This document shows, in pieces, positions 45,892 through 56,478 of a DNA stretch of 64,000 bases. The stretch lies in NCBI RefSeq assembly GCF_900996245.1, contig NZ_CAAJGK010000040.1, positions 110,239 through 174,238 on the forward strand, read 5' to 3'. This stretch comes from Paraburkholderia sp. BCC1886. Its GTDB lineage: Bacteria; Pseudomonadota; Gammaproteobacteria; Burkholderiales; Burkholderiaceae. A program made the position numbers and the translations under genes. The notes under the pieces were generated by a model that was given only the letters and a program-made list of their open reading frames with translations, searched no databases and was not told where the DNA came from. Numbering within the stretch: position 1 is the first letter of the stretch; each line of letters opens with the position of its first letter.

Positions 45892-47262
45892 CTACTGCCC
45901 GGCGATCGTCATTCGTTCGATCAACACCGAGCCGGTTTCCCTCGTTCCGCGCGTGAGCGTATCCGCGCCGACCGCGACGATATGCCGGAACATTTCCTGC
46001 AGCGTGCTCGCCACCGTGATTTCCTCGACGGGGTACTGGATCTTGCCGTTCTCGACCCAGAAACCGGACGCGCCACGCGAATAATCGCCCGTCACGTAGT
46101 TCACGCCCTGCCCCATCAGCTCGGTCAGCAACAGGCCCGTGCCGAGCTTCTTGAGCATTGCTTCGAAGTCGTCTTCCGGCCGCGTCAGTGAGCTGCGGAA
46201 CGACAGGTTGTGCGAGCCGCCCGCATTGCCCGTCGTCTTCATGCCAAGCTTGCGCGCCGAATAGGTCGACAGGAAATAGCCTTCCACGACACCGTCCTTG
46301 ACCACCGACCGCTTCTGCGTGCGCACGCCCTCTTCGTCGAACGGTGCGCTGCCCATTGCACGCGCGACGTGCGGGTCTTCGACCACCTGAATGTGCGGCG
46401 CGAACACCGGCTTGCCCAGGCTGTCGACCAGAAACGACGTCTTGCGATACAGCGCGCCGCCGCTCGTCGCCTGCACGAACGCACCGAGGATACCCGCGGC
46501 GAGCGGCGCTTCGAACAGCACCGGCACCTTGCGCGTATCGAGACCGCGCGCACCGATGCGCGACAGCGCGCGCTGCGCGGCATAACGGCCGACGGCTTCG
46601 GGATCGGCAAGATCGGCGGCGTTGCGGGTGGAGGTGTACCAGTCGTCGCGCTGCATGTTGCGGCCGCTGCCGGCAATCGGCGCGCAGGCCACGTAGTGCC
46701 GCGAGAACGGATAGCCGCCGAGGAAACCGCGTGAGGTGGCCAGCACGAATTGCGAGTGTTGCGCCGAGACGCTGGCGCCTTCCGAATTCTTGATCTGCGG
46801 ATCCGTCGCGAATGCAGCATCTTCCGCACGACGGGCGATTTCGACGGCTTCGTCCGCGGACAGATTCCACGGGTGATAAAGGTCGAGATCGCGCGGCGCG
46901 GTCTCGAGCAACTCGGCTTCGGCGAGTCCCGCACAGTCGTCTTCGGCCGTGAAGCGCGCGATGTTGTAGGCGGCGGCCACCGTATCCTTGAGCGCCTGCG
47001 ATGAAAAGTCCGAGGTGCTCGCATTGCCGCGTTTATTGCCGATGAACACCGTCACGCCGACCATCTTGTCGCGGTTGTGTTCGATCGTTTCGACTTCGCC
47101 GCGCCGCACGGAGACCGACAGGCCGTCGCCTTCGGAAATCTCGGTGGCCGCATCGGTGCCGCCGAGCGACTTTGCGTGACGAAGGATGTCGGAGGCGATT
47201 TCCTTCAGCTCATCCTGGGTATGCGGAAAAAAGCGCTGCTTGACGTCCATGTCTGCTGCCAT
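45892..47262 (-). CDS. pmbA: Metalloprotease PmbA (TldE)
   Basis: Partner of TldD in a heterodimeric metalloprotease that processes microcin B17 and degrades CcdA in E. coli. 456 aa with the family segments SVSVRRGEVETIEHNRDK, GGNASTSD-like KRGNASTSDFSSQAL, GGSHNLSFRSS and YSRGASGFWVENGKIQYPVEEITVA. AGGA precedes the ATG at 47262; MDVKQ at 47250 is an alternative. Divergent from darP, a common arrangement. Confidence 0.93.
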   Translation of the reverse strand: MAADMDVKQRFFPHTQDELKEIASDILRHAKSLGGTDAATEISEGDGLSVSVRRGEVETIEHNRDKMVGVTVFIGNKRGNASTSDFSSQALKDTVAAAYNIARFTAEDDCAGLAEAELLETAPRDLDLYHPWNLSADEAVEIARRAEDAAFATDPQIKNSEGASVSAQHSQFVLATSRGFLGGYPFSRHYVACAPIAGSGRNMQRDDWYTSTRNAADLADPEAVGRYAAQRALSRIGARGLDTRKVPVLFEAPLAAGILGAFVQATSGGALYRKTSFLVDSLGKPVFAPHIQVVEDPHVARAMGSAPFDEEGVRTQKRSVVKDGVVEGYFLSTYSARKLGMKTTGNAGGSHNLSFRSSLTRPEDDFEAMLKKLGTGLLLTELMGQGVNYVTGDYSRGASGFWVENGKIQYPVEEITVASTLQEMFRHIVAVGADTLTRGTRETGSVLIERMTIAGQ

Positions 47263-47446
47263 TGTGGTTGCCGTCCTGTTCGGGGCCGAGCGGCCCTGTG
47301 TGTTCGCCCATGTCACGTCGTTACGCTTGCATGGGCGTCGTTAAGCATCCCGCGATCATAACAAGGTAAGCGCAGCCGTACCTGGCATTCACCTGCACGG
47401 CGGGCGCGCACGGGGCTGTGCCGGCGCGGCACGTTACAATATCGCC

Positions 47447-48055
47447 ATGACACGCAAAACCCGCATTCAACCCATCGAAACCGCCGAGCCGGAAGTCGAC
47501 GAGAACGGTTACGACCGTCCCAGCAAGTCCCAACTCAAACGCGACATGCACGAGTTGCAGGAACTGGGATCGGCGCTGATCGCGCTGCCCAAGGACGCGC
47601 TCAAGCGCATGCCGATGCCCGAGAAGCTCGACGACGCCGTGCGCGAAGCGCGCCGCATCACCGACCACGAAGGCAAGCGCCGCCAGGTGCAATACGTGGG
47701 CCGCGTCATGCGCTCGCTGCTCGACGAGGAAACCGCCGCACTGCGCACCGCGCTCGACACGTATAACGGCGTCAACAAGGCGGAAACGGCCAAGCTGCAC
47801 TGGATCGAGCGCACCCGCGAAAAGCTGCTCGCCGACGACGTCGCGCTGACCGAATTCATCCGTCAGCATCCGAATGCCGACCCGCAGCAAGGACGCACAC
47901 TCATCCGCAATGCACGCAAGGAAGCGCAGCAGAGCAAGCCGCCGCGCTACTTCCGCGAACTGTTCCAGTGGATCAAGAACGCGGACGGTCCGTCCGCCGA
48001 TAGCGAAACCGACGCCGACCCGGCGCTCGACGACGATGACGAGCGCGACGACTAG
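47447..48055 (+). CDS. darP: Ribosome assembly-associated protein DarP (YjgA)
   Basis: 202 aa. Acts in late 50S subunit maturation. Conserved start [23 protein letters not shown], then [12 protein letters not shown] and [14 protein letters not shown]; charged helices throughout and an acidic C-terminus ([12 protein letters not shown]). TACAAT sits ~20 bp before the ATG. Four bases separate it from the next gene. Confidence 0.93.
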   Translation: MTRKTRIQPIETAEPEVDENGYDRPSKSQLKRDMHELQELGSALIALPKDALKRMPMPEKLDDAVREARRITDHEGKRRQVQYVGRVMRSLLDEETAALRTALDTYNGVNKAETAKLHWIERTREKLLADDVALTEFIRQHPNADPQQGRTLIRNARKEAQQSKPPRYFRELFQWIKNADGPSADSETDADPALDDDDERDD

Positions 48056-48059
48056 GCCC

Positions 48060-48689
<630 letters not shown>

Positions 48690-48713
48690 ACCGGCGCGGC
48701 TGCTTCGTGGGCT

Positions 48714-49331
48714 TTATTGCGCGGCAGCTTCGTCCGGCGCGTCCGGCACGCCCGGGATCAGGAAGTGCTCACGGTAGTACTTGAGTTCGTCGATCGACTC
48801 GTGAATGTCGGCGAGCGCCGTGTGCATCGCGCGCTTCTGGAAACCCTTATAGATGGCCGGCTGCCAGCGGCGGCACAATTCCTTCAGCGTGCTGACGTCG
48901 AGGTTGCGGTAATGGAAGAAGCGCTCCAGGTCCGGCATCCAGCGCGCCATGAAGCGGCGGTCCTGGCAGATCGAATTGCCGCACATCGGCGACTTGCCCG
49001 GCGGCACGTATTGCGCGAGAAACTCATGAATCTGTTCGGTGGCGTCGGCCTCGCTCACCGTCGACGCCTTCACCCGATCGATCAACCCCGAACGGCCATG
49101 CGTGTTCTGATTCCACTGATCCATTTTGGCGAGCGTCTCGTCGCTCTGATGAATCGCGAGCACCGGTCCCTCGACCAGCCGGTCGAGCGTCGAATTGGTC
49201 ACCACCACCGCGATTTCGATGATGCGGTCGGTGTCCGGTTCGAGCCCGGTCATTTCCATGTCGAGCCAGACGAGATTCATGTCGCTGCGCACGAGCGGCG
49301 ACGAGTCGGTGGAGGCGAGGATATCAGTCAT
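48714..49331 (-). CDS. orn: Oligoribonuclease
   Basis: 3'-5' exoribonuclease that finishes RNA decay by degrading dinucleotides, and also pGpG from c-di-GMP turnover. 205 aa, DEDD type: [22 protein letters not shown], then [15 protein letters not shown] and [11 protein letters not shown]. The start at 49331 adds ~17 residues before the conserved core, as is usual in Burkholderia; ATG at 49280 would be the minimal form. Confidence 0.95.
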   Translation of the reverse strand: MTDILASTDSSPLVRSDMNLVWLDMEMTGLEPDTDRIIEIAVVVTNSTLDRLVEGPVLAIHQSDETLAKMDQWNQNTHGRSGLIDRVKASTVSEADATEQIHEFLAQYVPPGKSPMCGNSICQDRRFMARWMPDLERFFHYRNLDVSTLKELCRRWQPAIYKGFQKRAMHTALADIHESIDELKYYREHFLIPGVPDAPDEAAAQ

Positions 49332-49429
49332 GAAGATTGGTCGAGTATGAGTTGGCGCTGATTAAGCACGCCCCGCTGCAAAGCGGGAAGAAACATATAA
49401 TTCTCGCATAGTTACCACGGAATCCCCGG

Positions 49430-50689
49430 ATGCCTACCCTGACCTTCACCGTTCTGTTCATCGTCGCCGTCGTGGCGATGGTCGGCACCAAACTCTGGCT
49501 CGCGTCGCGGCAAATCCGCTTCGTGGCCCGCCATCGCGAGCAGGTGCCGAGTCAATTCTCCAACACCATCGCGCTCACCGCGCACCAGCGCGCCGCCGAC
49601 TACACCGTCGAGCGCACCCGTCTCACCATGATCGAAATCGTCGTCGGCGCAGCCGTGCTGATCGGGCTCACGTTGCTCGGCGGCGTGCAGTGGCTGGATC
49701 TGTCTATCTCCGACTGGCTCGGTCGCGGCTACGTCGGCCAGATCGTGCTGGTTGCCGCCGTGCTGGCGATCAACGGCGTAATCGATCTGCCGTTCGACTA
49801 CTACCGTCAGTTCGTGGTCGAACAGCGCTTCGGCTTCAACCGCATGAGCAAAGGCATTTTCTTCCTGGACCGTCTCAAGGGCACGCTGCTCGGCGCGGCA
49901 TTCGGGCTGCCGCTGCTGTTCGTCGTGCTATGGCTGATGAATCAGGCCGGCAGCCTGTGGTGGCTGTGGACGTGGGTCGTGTGGGTCGCGTTCCAGATGC
50001 TGGTGCTGGTGCTGTATCCGTCGTTCATCGCGCCGCTTTTCAACAAGTTCGAGCCGCTCAAGGACGAGGCGCTCAAAAGCCGCATCGAAGCCTTGATGCA
50101 ACGCTGCGGTTTCGCCGCCAAAGGCCTCTTCGTGATGGACGGCAGCCGCCGTTCGGCGCATGGCAATGCGTACTTCACCGGCTTCGGCGCGGCCAAGCGC
50201 ATCGTGTTCTTCGACACGCTGCTCGCGCGCCTGTCGGGCAACGAAATCGAAGCCGTGCTCGCGCACGAACTCGGTCACTTCAAGCGGCGTCACGTCATCA
50301 AGCGGATGCTGGTCACGTTCGCAATCAGCCTCGTCATGCTCGGGCTACTCGGCTGGCTCACGCAGTGCGTCTGGTTCTACGAAGGACTGGGCGTGCGGCC
50401 GTCGCTGATCGGCGGCAATAGCGGTCTCGCGTTGGTGCTGTTCTTCCTCGCCGTCCCGGTGTTCATGTTCTTCGTCACGCCGCTCGGCAGCCTGAGCTCG
50501 CGCAAGCACGAGTTCGAGGCCGACGCCTTCGCCGCGACGCAAACCGATGCGCAGGATCTCGTCAACGCGCTGGTCAAACTGTACGAAGACAATGCGTCGA
50601 CCCTGACGCCCGACCCGCTCTACACCGCGTTCTACTACTCGCATCCGCCGGCGTCGCAGCGGATCGACCGTCTGCTGCGGCACGCATGA
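49430..50689 (+). CDS. M48-family membrane metalloprotease (CAAX protease/Ste24-like)
   Basis: 419 aa with several membrane helices and the zinc site [10 protein letters not shown], plus a third ligand Glu in the [11 protein letters not shown] stretch. N-terminal M48_N domain includes [22 protein letters not shown] [15 protein letters not shown]. Longer than HtpX and closer to Ste24 endopeptidases; likely involved in membrane protein quality control. Stop overlaps the rsgA ATG by four bases. Confidence 0.92.
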   Translation: MPTLTFTVLFIVAVVAMVGTKLWLASRQIRFVARHREQVPSQFSNTIALTAHQRAADYTVERTRLTMIEIVVGAAVLIGLTLLGGVQWLDLSISDWLGRGYVGQIVLVAAVLAINGVIDLPFDYYRQFVVEQRFGFNRMSKGIFFLDRLKGTLLGAAFGLPLLFVVLWLMNQAGSLWWLWTWVVWVAFQMLVLVLYPSFIAPLFNKFEPLKDEALKSRIEALMQRCGFAAKGLFVMDGSRRSAHGNAYFTGFGAAKRIVFFDTLLARLSGNEIEAVLAHELGHFKRRHVIKRMLVTFAISLVMLGLLGWLTQCVWFYEGLGVRPSLIGGNSGLALVLFFLAVPVFMFFVTPLGSLSSRKHEFEADAFAATQTDAQDLVNALVKLYEDNASTLTPDPLYTAFYYSHPPASQRIDRLLRHA

Positions 50690-51645
50690 GCGGCCGCTCC
50701 CCGAAAGCGCCGCGCGCGCCGTCGACCACCCGCGTCGGTGGCCTCGTCATCGCCGCCCATGGCCGTCACTACCTGGTCGCGCCGGAAGACGGCAGCCCGA
50801 TGCTGCAGTGTTTCCCGCGCGGCAAGCGCAGCGAGGTGGCGGTGGGCGATCGCGTGCTCTACGAACCGACCTCCGCCGATCAGGGCGTGATCGTCGAGAT
50901 CGGCGAGCGGCGCAACCTGCTGTATCGATCGGATCAGTACAAGTCGAAACTCTTCGCGGCGAATCTCGACCAGTTGCTGATCGTGCTCGCCACCGAACCG
51001 CATTTCAGCGAAGACCTGCTCGGTCGCGCGCTGGTCGCCGCCGAAGCGAACGAACTCAAGCCGCTGGTCGTGCTGAACAAGACCGACGTGGTCGCGGAAC
51101 TGGCGGGCGCGCGGGCGCGGCTCGAGCGTTATCGCGCGCTCGGCTATACGGTCGTGGAAGTGTCGATCAAGACCCAGCCGGACATCGCGCGTGCAACGTT
51201 GATCGACCATCTGCGCGGTCATTCGACCTTGCTGCTCGGCCAGTCCGGGATGGGCAAATCGACTTTGGTAAATCTGCTGATTCCCGATGCCGAAGTCGCC
51301 ACGCGCGAAATCTCGACGGCGCTGAACAGCGGGCGGCACACCACCACCTTCACGCGGCTTTACCCACTGCGTGACGGGGCCGAAGGCAGCGGCGGCATCG
51401 ACGGCGCACTGATCGATTCGCCGGGCTTTCAGGAGTTCGGTCTGCATCATCTGACCGAAGGACGGCTGGAACGCGCGTTCCCTGAATTCCGGCCACTGCT
51501 GGCGAACTGCCGGTTCTATAACTGCCATCATCTGCACGAGCCGGGCTGCGCGATTCTGGAAGCGGTCGCCGATGGCCGCATCCGGCGCGAACGGCACGCG
51601 CTGTATGCGCAACTCGTCCACGAAGCCAGCCAGATCGTGCGCTGA
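50686..51645 (+). CDS. rsgA: Ribosome small-subunit GTPase RsgA
   Basis: Helps mature the 30S subunit; circularly permuted GTPase. 319 aa. Motif order is permuted as expected: G4 NKTD precedes G1 [12 protein letters not shown], then G3 [10 protein letters not shown]; a zinc-binding end with [17 protein letters not shown] follows. N-terminal OB fold from ~15. Coupled to the M48 protease. Confidence 0.95.
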   Translation: MSGRSPKAPRAPSTTRVGGLVIAAHGRHYLVAPEDGSPMLQCFPRGKRSEVAVGDRVLYEPTSADQGVIVEIGERRNLLYRSDQYKSKLFAANLDQLLIVLATEPHFSEDLLGRALVAAEANELKPLVVLNKTDVVAELAGARARLERYRALGYTVVEVSIKTQPDIARATLIDHLRGHSTLLLGQSGMGKSTLVNLLIPDAEVATREISTALNSGRHTTTFTRLYPLRDGAEGSGGIDGALIDSPGFQEFGLHHLTEGRLERAFPEFRPLLANCRFYNCHHLHEPGCAILEAVADGRIRRERHALYAQLVHEASQIVR

Positions 51646-51660
51646 CGCGCCGGGATCACG

Positions 51661-51978
51661 ATGAAACTGATGCGCGCGCCGAATCTGATCATCGGACAGC
51701 ACTGGATCAATCTGCTGGCCACGGCAGGGATCGCCTGCGAGTTGCACAACCGGTATCTGAACGGCGCGCTCGGCGATATTCCGGCCGACCAATGCGCACC
51801 GGAGTTGTGGCTCGTCGACGATCGCGACGAGGCGCTCGCGCGTCGTCTACTCGATGCCGCCGCGCAAGGGCCGGCAGCGGGCTCGCCTTCGTGGCACTGC
51901 CAGTCTTGCAGCGAGACGCTGGAGGCGCAATTCACCGTGTGCTGGCAGTGTGGGACGGCGCGCGATCCGTTCGCTTGA
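51661..51978 (+). CDS. DUF2007 protein with C-terminal zinc ribbon
   Basis: 105 aa. N-terminal DUF2007-type fold (MRAPNLIIGQHWINLLATAGIACELHN, VDDRDEALARRLL) and a C-terminal CQSC...CWQC four-Cys zinc ribbon. The family is called a putative signal-transducing protein, with no proven role. Starts 15 bp after rsgA, so probably in the same transcript. Confidence 0.85.
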   Translation: MKLMRAPNLIIGQHWINLLATAGIACELHNRYLNGALGDIPADQCAPELWLVDDRDEALARRLLDAAAQGPAAGSPSWHCQSCSETLEAQFTVCWQCGTARDPFA

Positions 51979-51983
51979 GGCAT

Positions 51984-52015
51984 AAAAAAAACCGGGTTGG
52001 CTCACCCGGTTTTTT
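51984..52015. terminator. Bidirectional terminator
   Basis: AACCGGGT/ACCCGGTT stem with a six-base loop, A-run before and T-run after; ends both the rsgA transcript and the convergent CobD-like gene. Confidence 0.92.
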
Positions 52016-52037
52016 ATCCCGCTAACCTCGAGTGGCT

Positions 52038-52976
52038 TTAAGCGAGCCACACCGCGATGGTCAGCATCAACAGCAGGATCATCCACAACACCACGGCGCG
52101 CCACACGAGGCCCACAGCCGATTGCAACGTGCGCGGCGTGCAGTCGTCGCCCACCTGCATCGGACCGCCGTCACCGGTGGCGAGCGCGTCGAGACTCGAC
52201 GGCTCCGCGAGCGGGCCGCTCAGCCGCGCGCCCAACGCACCGCTGCCTGCAGCGAGCAACACGCCGTCGTTGGTATCCGGCCACTGACGCGCATGATTGC
52301 GCCATGAATAAATCGCGTCCTCGAAGTTACCGACGATGGCGAAGCCGAGCGACGTGAGCCGCGCCGGAATCCAGTCGATCACGAAGAAAGCCTGCTGCGC
52401 GAAATTCGAAAACGCCACCGTGCGATCGTCCGCCGGGCGCACCCACGCGCGCGCCAGATATTCGGCGATGCGATACAACACGGCGCCGGCCGGACCGACC
52501 GGAATCAGGAACCAGAAGAACACGCCGAACACATGGCGATGCGATGCCACCACGGCGTGAATGAGCGTGTGCCGCACGATCTCGCTGACGGGCATGTCGA
52601 CGGTATCGAGCCCGGTCCACTCGTTGAGAATTTCGCGGGCGCGCGGCACGTCGTCGTTGTTCAACGCGAGGTGGATGTCGGTGAAGTAATGGCTGAACTG
52701 GCGGAAGCCCAGCGTGAAGTACAGGACCGCGACGTTCCAGAGAAACGCCAGCGCAAAGTGAATGTGATACAGCACGTAATAAACGAGTGCGACGGCTAGC
52801 GTCCACGGCAGGACTACGACGAGCCAGGCGAGCACGCCATGCCTCGACTTGCCGGCGTCGAAGCCGTGCGCTGCGGACTCCGCATGGTATTGAAGCAACG
52901 CTGCAACAGGATTATTCAGCGCGAGCGCGCGTACCTGTTCGATGATCAGAGCCAGCAATACGGAGAAAAAGGTCAT
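52038..52976 (-). CDS. CobD/CbiB-family membrane protein
   Basis: 312 aa with at least five membrane segments, opening FFSVLLALIIEQVRAL. It matches the CobD/CbiB-like family used for adenosylcobinamide-phosphate synthesis but also AmpE-like relatives found outside B12 operons. Key core: SHYFTDIHLALNNDDVPRAREIL and FFWFLIPVGPAGAVLYRIAEYL. No cobalamin genes nearby, so a non-cobalamin envelope role is at least as likely. Confidence 0.85.
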   Translation of the reverse strand: MTFFSVLLALIIEQVRALALNNPVAALLQYHAESAAHGFDAGKSRHGVLAWLVVVLPWTLAVALVYYVLYHIHFALAFLWNVAVLYFTLGFRQFSHYFTDIHLALNNDDVPRAREILNEWTGLDTVDMPVSEIVRHTLIHAVVASHRHVFGVFFWFLIPVGPAGAVLYRIAEYLARAWVRPADDRTVAFSNFAQQAFFVIDWIPARLTSLGFAIVGNFEDAIYSWRNHARQWPDTNDGVLLAAGSGALGARLSGPLAEPSSLDALATGDGGPMQVGDDCTPRTLQSAVGLVWRAVVLWMILLLMLTIAVWLA

Positions 52977-53091
52977 GCGATGCGCCGTGCTTTTTGAGTT
53001 TTTACGTGTGAGTCAGAACGATAGCACAGGGTCGGATGCGACTGAGCAGCGCCGCTGACAAACACCCTACGATTGCAACGGCCAACGGCGC

Positions 53092-53799
53092 TCATGCCCG
53101 CAGGAAACGATAGAAGTTGCGCAGCATGGCGGCCGTCGCGCCCCAGATGAAGTAGTGACCGCCGGGCTCGCCGGCGCTGCCCGGGTGACCGTCCCGCGGA
53201 TACGGCATCGCGAAAAAACGACGCTCGCCGCCTTCATGACGGAACACACGCTCTTCGTGATGCGCGGGGTTCATCAGAAACGCGAGCGGAACCTCGAAGA
53301 CTTCGGCCACTTCGAAAGCATCCGCTTTCAACGTGAACGGCGGATGCACGAGGCCGACCACCGGCGTGACACGGAAGCCGGTGCCTGTCAGGTAGTCGGG
53401 TAATGCGCCGAGAATTTCGACGCGGGTCGGGTCGAGGCCTACCTCTTCCTGCGCTTCGCGCAGCGCCGTCGCGGTGGCGTCGGTGTCGAAGGGTTCGTGA
53501 CGGCCGCCCGGGAAACTCACCTGGCCGGCATGATCGTTCAGATGATCGGCGCGCTGCGTCAGCAGTACGGCGAGGCCGTTGTCGCGGACGACCAGCGGCA
53601 CCAGTACCGCGGCCACGCGCGGGTCGGCATGCGTGTCGCGCCAGGGTGTTTCGATAATCGGCTCGAGCGTCCAGTCCAGATGTTGCTCGAAGCGTGCACG
53701 CAGACCCTCGGGCGTAAGACGCCCTTCGGCCACCGGCGGCAGATCGGCACCTGTCGCTTCGACAGGCAAAGATTCAGGCTCAAATGCGAGGCGGATCAA
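53092..53799 (-). CDS. NUDIX CoA pyrophosphatase
   Basis: 235 aa. Likely hydrolyses CoA or acyl-CoA to phosphopantetheine and 3',5'-ADP. NUDIX box GGRHEPFDTDATATALREAQEEVGL runs with Asp in place of the first Glu of the consensus, as in other CoA pyrophosphatases, with SFPGG before it. No ATG fits; TTG at 53799 with GAGAG upstream gives the family start IRLAFEPESLPVEATG. The longer frame through the L19 terminator was rejected. Confidence 0.85.
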   Translation of the reverse strand: MIRLAFEPESLPVEATGADLPPVAEGRLTPEGLRARFEQHLDWTLEPIIETPWRDTHADPRVAAVLVPLVVRDNGLAVLLTQRADHLNDHAGQVSFPGGRHEPFDTDATATALREAQEEVGLDPTRVEILGALPDYLTGTGFRVTPVVGLVHPPFTLKADAFEVAEVFEVPLAFLMNPAHHEERVFRHEGGERRFFAMPYPRDGHPGSAGEPGGHYFIWGATAAMLRNFYRFLRA

Positions 53800-53852
53800 C
53801 GGGTCTCTCGAATAGGCGGATAGGGATAAGCCGCTATTTTGACCTGGCAAAC

Positions 53853-53881
53853 AAAAAAGCACCCGCGAGGGGTGCTTTTTC
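53853..53881. terminator. Terminator after rplS
   Basis: GCACCC/GGGTGC-type stem with A-run and T-run on both strands, ten bases after the rplS stop on the minus strand; ends the rpsP-rplS operon. Confidence 0.9.
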
Positions 53882-53890
53882 TTACAGCAT

Positions 53891-54280
53891 TTACGCTTCG
53901 ACAGCGGCGCGATCTTTCTTCGCGACCAGCTTTTCCTTGATCCGGGCCGACTTGCCCGAACGGTCGCGCAGGTAGTACAGCTTTGCACGACGCACATCGC
54001 CACGACGCTTCACGACGATGCTTGCCAACAGCGGCGAGTACGTCTGGAACGTACGCTCGACGCCTTCGCCCGACGAAATCTTGCGGACGATGAACGACGA
54101 ATTCAGACCACGATTACGCTTGGCGATGACCACGCCTTCGTAAGCCTGAACACGCTTACGCGTACCTTCAACCACATTCACGCTGACGATCACCGTGTCG
54201 CCGGGGGCGAATTCGGGGATAGTCTTCTCGCCGAGGGCGCGCGCGATTTCTTCCTGCTCGAGTTTTGCAATCAGATTCAT
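53891..54280 (-). CDS. rplS: 50S ribosomal protein L19
   Basis: 129 aa at the 30S-50S interface. [35 protein letters not shown] and [13 protein letters not shown] are the L19 signatures; GGAG precedes the ATG. Last gene of rpsP-rimM-trmD-rplS, 144 bp after trmD. Confidence 0.97.
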   Translation of the reverse strand: MNLIAKLEQEEIARALGEKTIPEFAPGDTVIVSVNVVEGTRKRVQAYEGVVIAKRNRGLNSSFIVRKISSGEGVERTFQTYSPLLASIVVKRRGDVRRAKLYYLRDRSGKSARIKEKLVAKKDRAAVEA

Positions 54281-54424
54281 GACTGACTCCTAAATCCATC
54301 TTGTCGGCGTTCGTACCTGCCTCGTGAAAACACTCGGCTACGGCCCCGATAGAGGATGGGTTCACATCTGGCGCCGTCCACGCATGGGCGACGCCGCCTG
54401 GTGTCCGCTGGAAAGACCCCGGCT

Positions 54425-55192
54425 TTACGCCTTCGACTCTTCCTTCGCGAGACTTGCAAGCCATGCCTCGTCGGCACGGCTCAACATCTTGTTCTTTCTG
54501 GCCTTCACGATCAGATCGGGCCGTTTGTTCCACGTGTTGCGCAGCGCTTCACGCCGACGCCAGGCTTCGATTTCCGCATGATGACCGCCGAGCAGGACAT
54601 CGGGTACGCGCACGCCGTCGTATTCTTCCGGCCGCGTGTAGTGCGGGCAATCGAGCAGCACGTCGACGAAGCTGTCCTGCACCGCCGACTGCGAATCGTT
54701 CAGCACGCCTGGCAACTGACGCACGACGGCATCCATCAACGCCATGGCCGGTAACTCGCCGCCGGACAACACGAAGTCGCCGAGACTCACTTCTTCGTCG
54801 ACGACCCGGTCGAGCAGACGTTGGTCGATCGCTTCGTAGCGACCGCACAGCAGGATGAGACCGGGCTGCGCCGCGAACTGCATGACCCGCTCGTGATTCA
54901 GCGTGGCGCCTTGCGGCGACATCATGACGACGCGCGGTGCGCCAATACCCTGCTCCACCTGCGCTGCCTTCGCCGCGCCGATCGCTTCTTCCAGCGGTTT
55001 GGCCAGCATGACCATGCCGGGGCCGCCGCCGTAGGGGCGATCGTCGATCGTACGGTAGCTGTCGGTCGTGAAATCGCGCGGATTCCACGTACGCAAACCA
55101 TAACGCGCCTGCTTCGCCGCCCGGCTGGTGATACCCCAGTCGGTCAGCGCGCGAAACATGTCCGGAAAGAGCGTGACGACATCGAACTGCAT
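54425..55192 (-). CDS. trmD: tRNA (guanine-37-N1)-methyltransferase
   Basis: 255 aa. Methylates G37 next to the anticodon to prevent frameshifting. SPOUT fold with trefoil-knot motifs: [48 protein letters not shown] and the C-terminal helices. Follows rimM by 25 bp. Confidence 0.97.
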   Translation of the reverse strand: MQFDVVTLFPDMFRALTDWGITSRAAKQARYGLRTWNPRDFTTDSYRTIDDRPYGGGPGMVMLAKPLEEAIGAAKAAQVEQGIGAPRVVMMSPQGATLNHERVMQFAAQPGLILLCGRYEAIDQRLLDRVVDEEVSLGDFVLSGGELPAMALMDAVVRQLPGVLNDSQSAVQDSFVDVLLDCPHYTRPEEYDGVRVPDVLLGGHHAEIEAWRRREALRNTWNKRPDLIVKARKNKMLSRADEAWLASLAKEESKA

Positions 55193-55217
55193 CGCTCTCT
55201 CCAGTCAGCGAAAAATT

Positions 55218-55955
55218 TTAATAGTCGGCTTCCCAGTCGACGGTAATCTGCTTGCCCGCCTGGTCCACCGTTTTGACGAAGACGCCGACGAACGGGATCA
55301 AACGCTCGCCGGTGACCGGCTTACCGTTTTGGTCGGTATCCGGATATTCGATACGCAACACCGAGTGCGCACCGTTGTCGATCATGTCCGCCACCTTGCC
55401 GAGGTTGACTCCGGCAAGGTTCACCACGTCCAGGCCGAGCAGGTCGACCCAGTAGAACTCGTCGGCCTCGAGAGCCGGGAATTCGCTGCGGCTGATATAG
55501 ATGCGGGTACCGCGCAGTGCCAGCGCAACGTCGCGGTCGGTGACGCCGCCCAGTTGGGCGACCACACTGTCGCTATGCGTTTTTGCCTGCAATGACGGCG
55601 CCGACTTGCGCTCGTGGCCTTTGAGCAACCACCAGCGCTTAGCGCTCAGCAGTGCGTCGCCGCCGTGTCCGGCGTCGGCATGCGCCGCCACCTTGACCCA
55701 GCCTTTGAGGCCGTAAGCGTCGACGACCGCACCGACTTCTACCGCGTCGGATGGCCAGCTTTCCGCCGTCTCCGCACGCATTTCTGCGGCGTCCAGACCG
55801 GATCGGGATTGGCCAGCCACTTCGACTTTCACCTTGGGTTCGGCACGTTCGACCGGCTTGCGGACGAATGCTCCGAACGGCGCCTGGACAGACGACTTCG
55901 TGCGTGGGGCGGCTGCCTTCACGCGACCTGAATTGCCGGAATCACGTTCAGACAT
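55218..55955 (-). CDS. rimM: 16S rRNA processing protein RimM, N-terminally extended
   Basis: 245 aa. Helps assemble the 30S head through S19/S13. The RimM core begins near residue 72 ([18 protein letters not shown]) and ends EADY after the PRC-barrel ([21 protein letters not shown]). The first ~70 residues are a Lys/Pro/Ala/Glu-rich, disordered extension absent from E. coli. GAGGG seven bases before the ATG at 55955 supports the long form; an internal start at 55781 would remove most of the extension. Confidence 0.92.
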   Translation of the reverse strand: MSERDSGNSGRVKAAAPRTKSSVQAPFGAFVRKPVERAEPKVKVEVAGQSRSGLDAAEMRAETAESWPSDAVEVGAVVDAYGLKGWVKVAAHADAGHGGDALLSAKRWWLLKGHERKSAPSLQAKTHSDSVVAQLGGVTDRDVALALRGTRIYISRSEFPALEADEFYWVDLLGLDVVNLAGVNLGKVADMIDNGAHSVLRIEYPDTDQNGKPVTGERLIPFVGVFVKTVDQAGKQITVDWEADY

Positions 55956-56051
55956 GAAAAACCCTCACTGCCAACTTCGACGATTGGCTGCACGCGCTTG
56001 GTTCGCAATTGCCTTGCGGCTGCGTCGCGGTTGCCTATCGCGGTTGCCTGG

Positions 56052-56306
56052 TTAAGCAGCCGGTTGAGCCTTCTGCGCTTCTTTCACGAGACGTGCAACG
56101 GTCGGCGACAATTGTGCGCCAACGCCTTGCCAGTACGTCAGGCGGTCTGCAGCGATACGCAGTGCTTCACCTTTGGTAGCGACCGGGTTGTAAAAGCCAA
56201 CGCGTTCGATAAAGCGGCCGTCACGACGGTTACGCGAATCGGTTGCGACGATGTTGTAGAACGGGCGCTTCTTGGAGCCGCCACGAGCCAAGCGGATGAT
56301 GACCAT
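56052..56306 (-). CDS. rpsP: 30S ribosomal protein S16
   Basis: 84 aa. [37 protein letters not shown] is canonical S16. First gene of the operon; the ATG is ~40 bp from the predicted transcription start. A longer frame upstream runs into the promoter and was rejected. Confidence 0.98.
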   Translation of the reverse strand: MVIIRLARGGSKKRPFYNIVATDSRNRRDGRFIERVGFYNPVATKGEALRIAADRLTYWQGVGAQLSPTVARLVKEAQKAQPAA

Positions 56307-56351
56307 ACTAGAATCCTTGAAAACCGGGGTTCGGAACGACTGAAACACGCG

Positions 56352-56380
56352 ATTATAGCGGGAAAGCAACGCCATAACAA
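56352..56380 (-). promoter_or_regulatory. Sigma-70 promoter of the rpsP operon
   Basis: On the minus strand TTGTTA-N17-TATAAT: a perfect -10 with a -35 of four matches, spacing exactly 17. The start site would be near 56345, a ~40-nt leader. Confidence 0.85.
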
Positions 56381-56478
56381 ACACTTACCGGGATAAACTC
56401 AGCATCCGGTCCCCACTGACCGTCCAGGCGCGGCCTTCCGGCCGTGTCCGGACGCCCGGATCTCCTGACGGAGCGCAC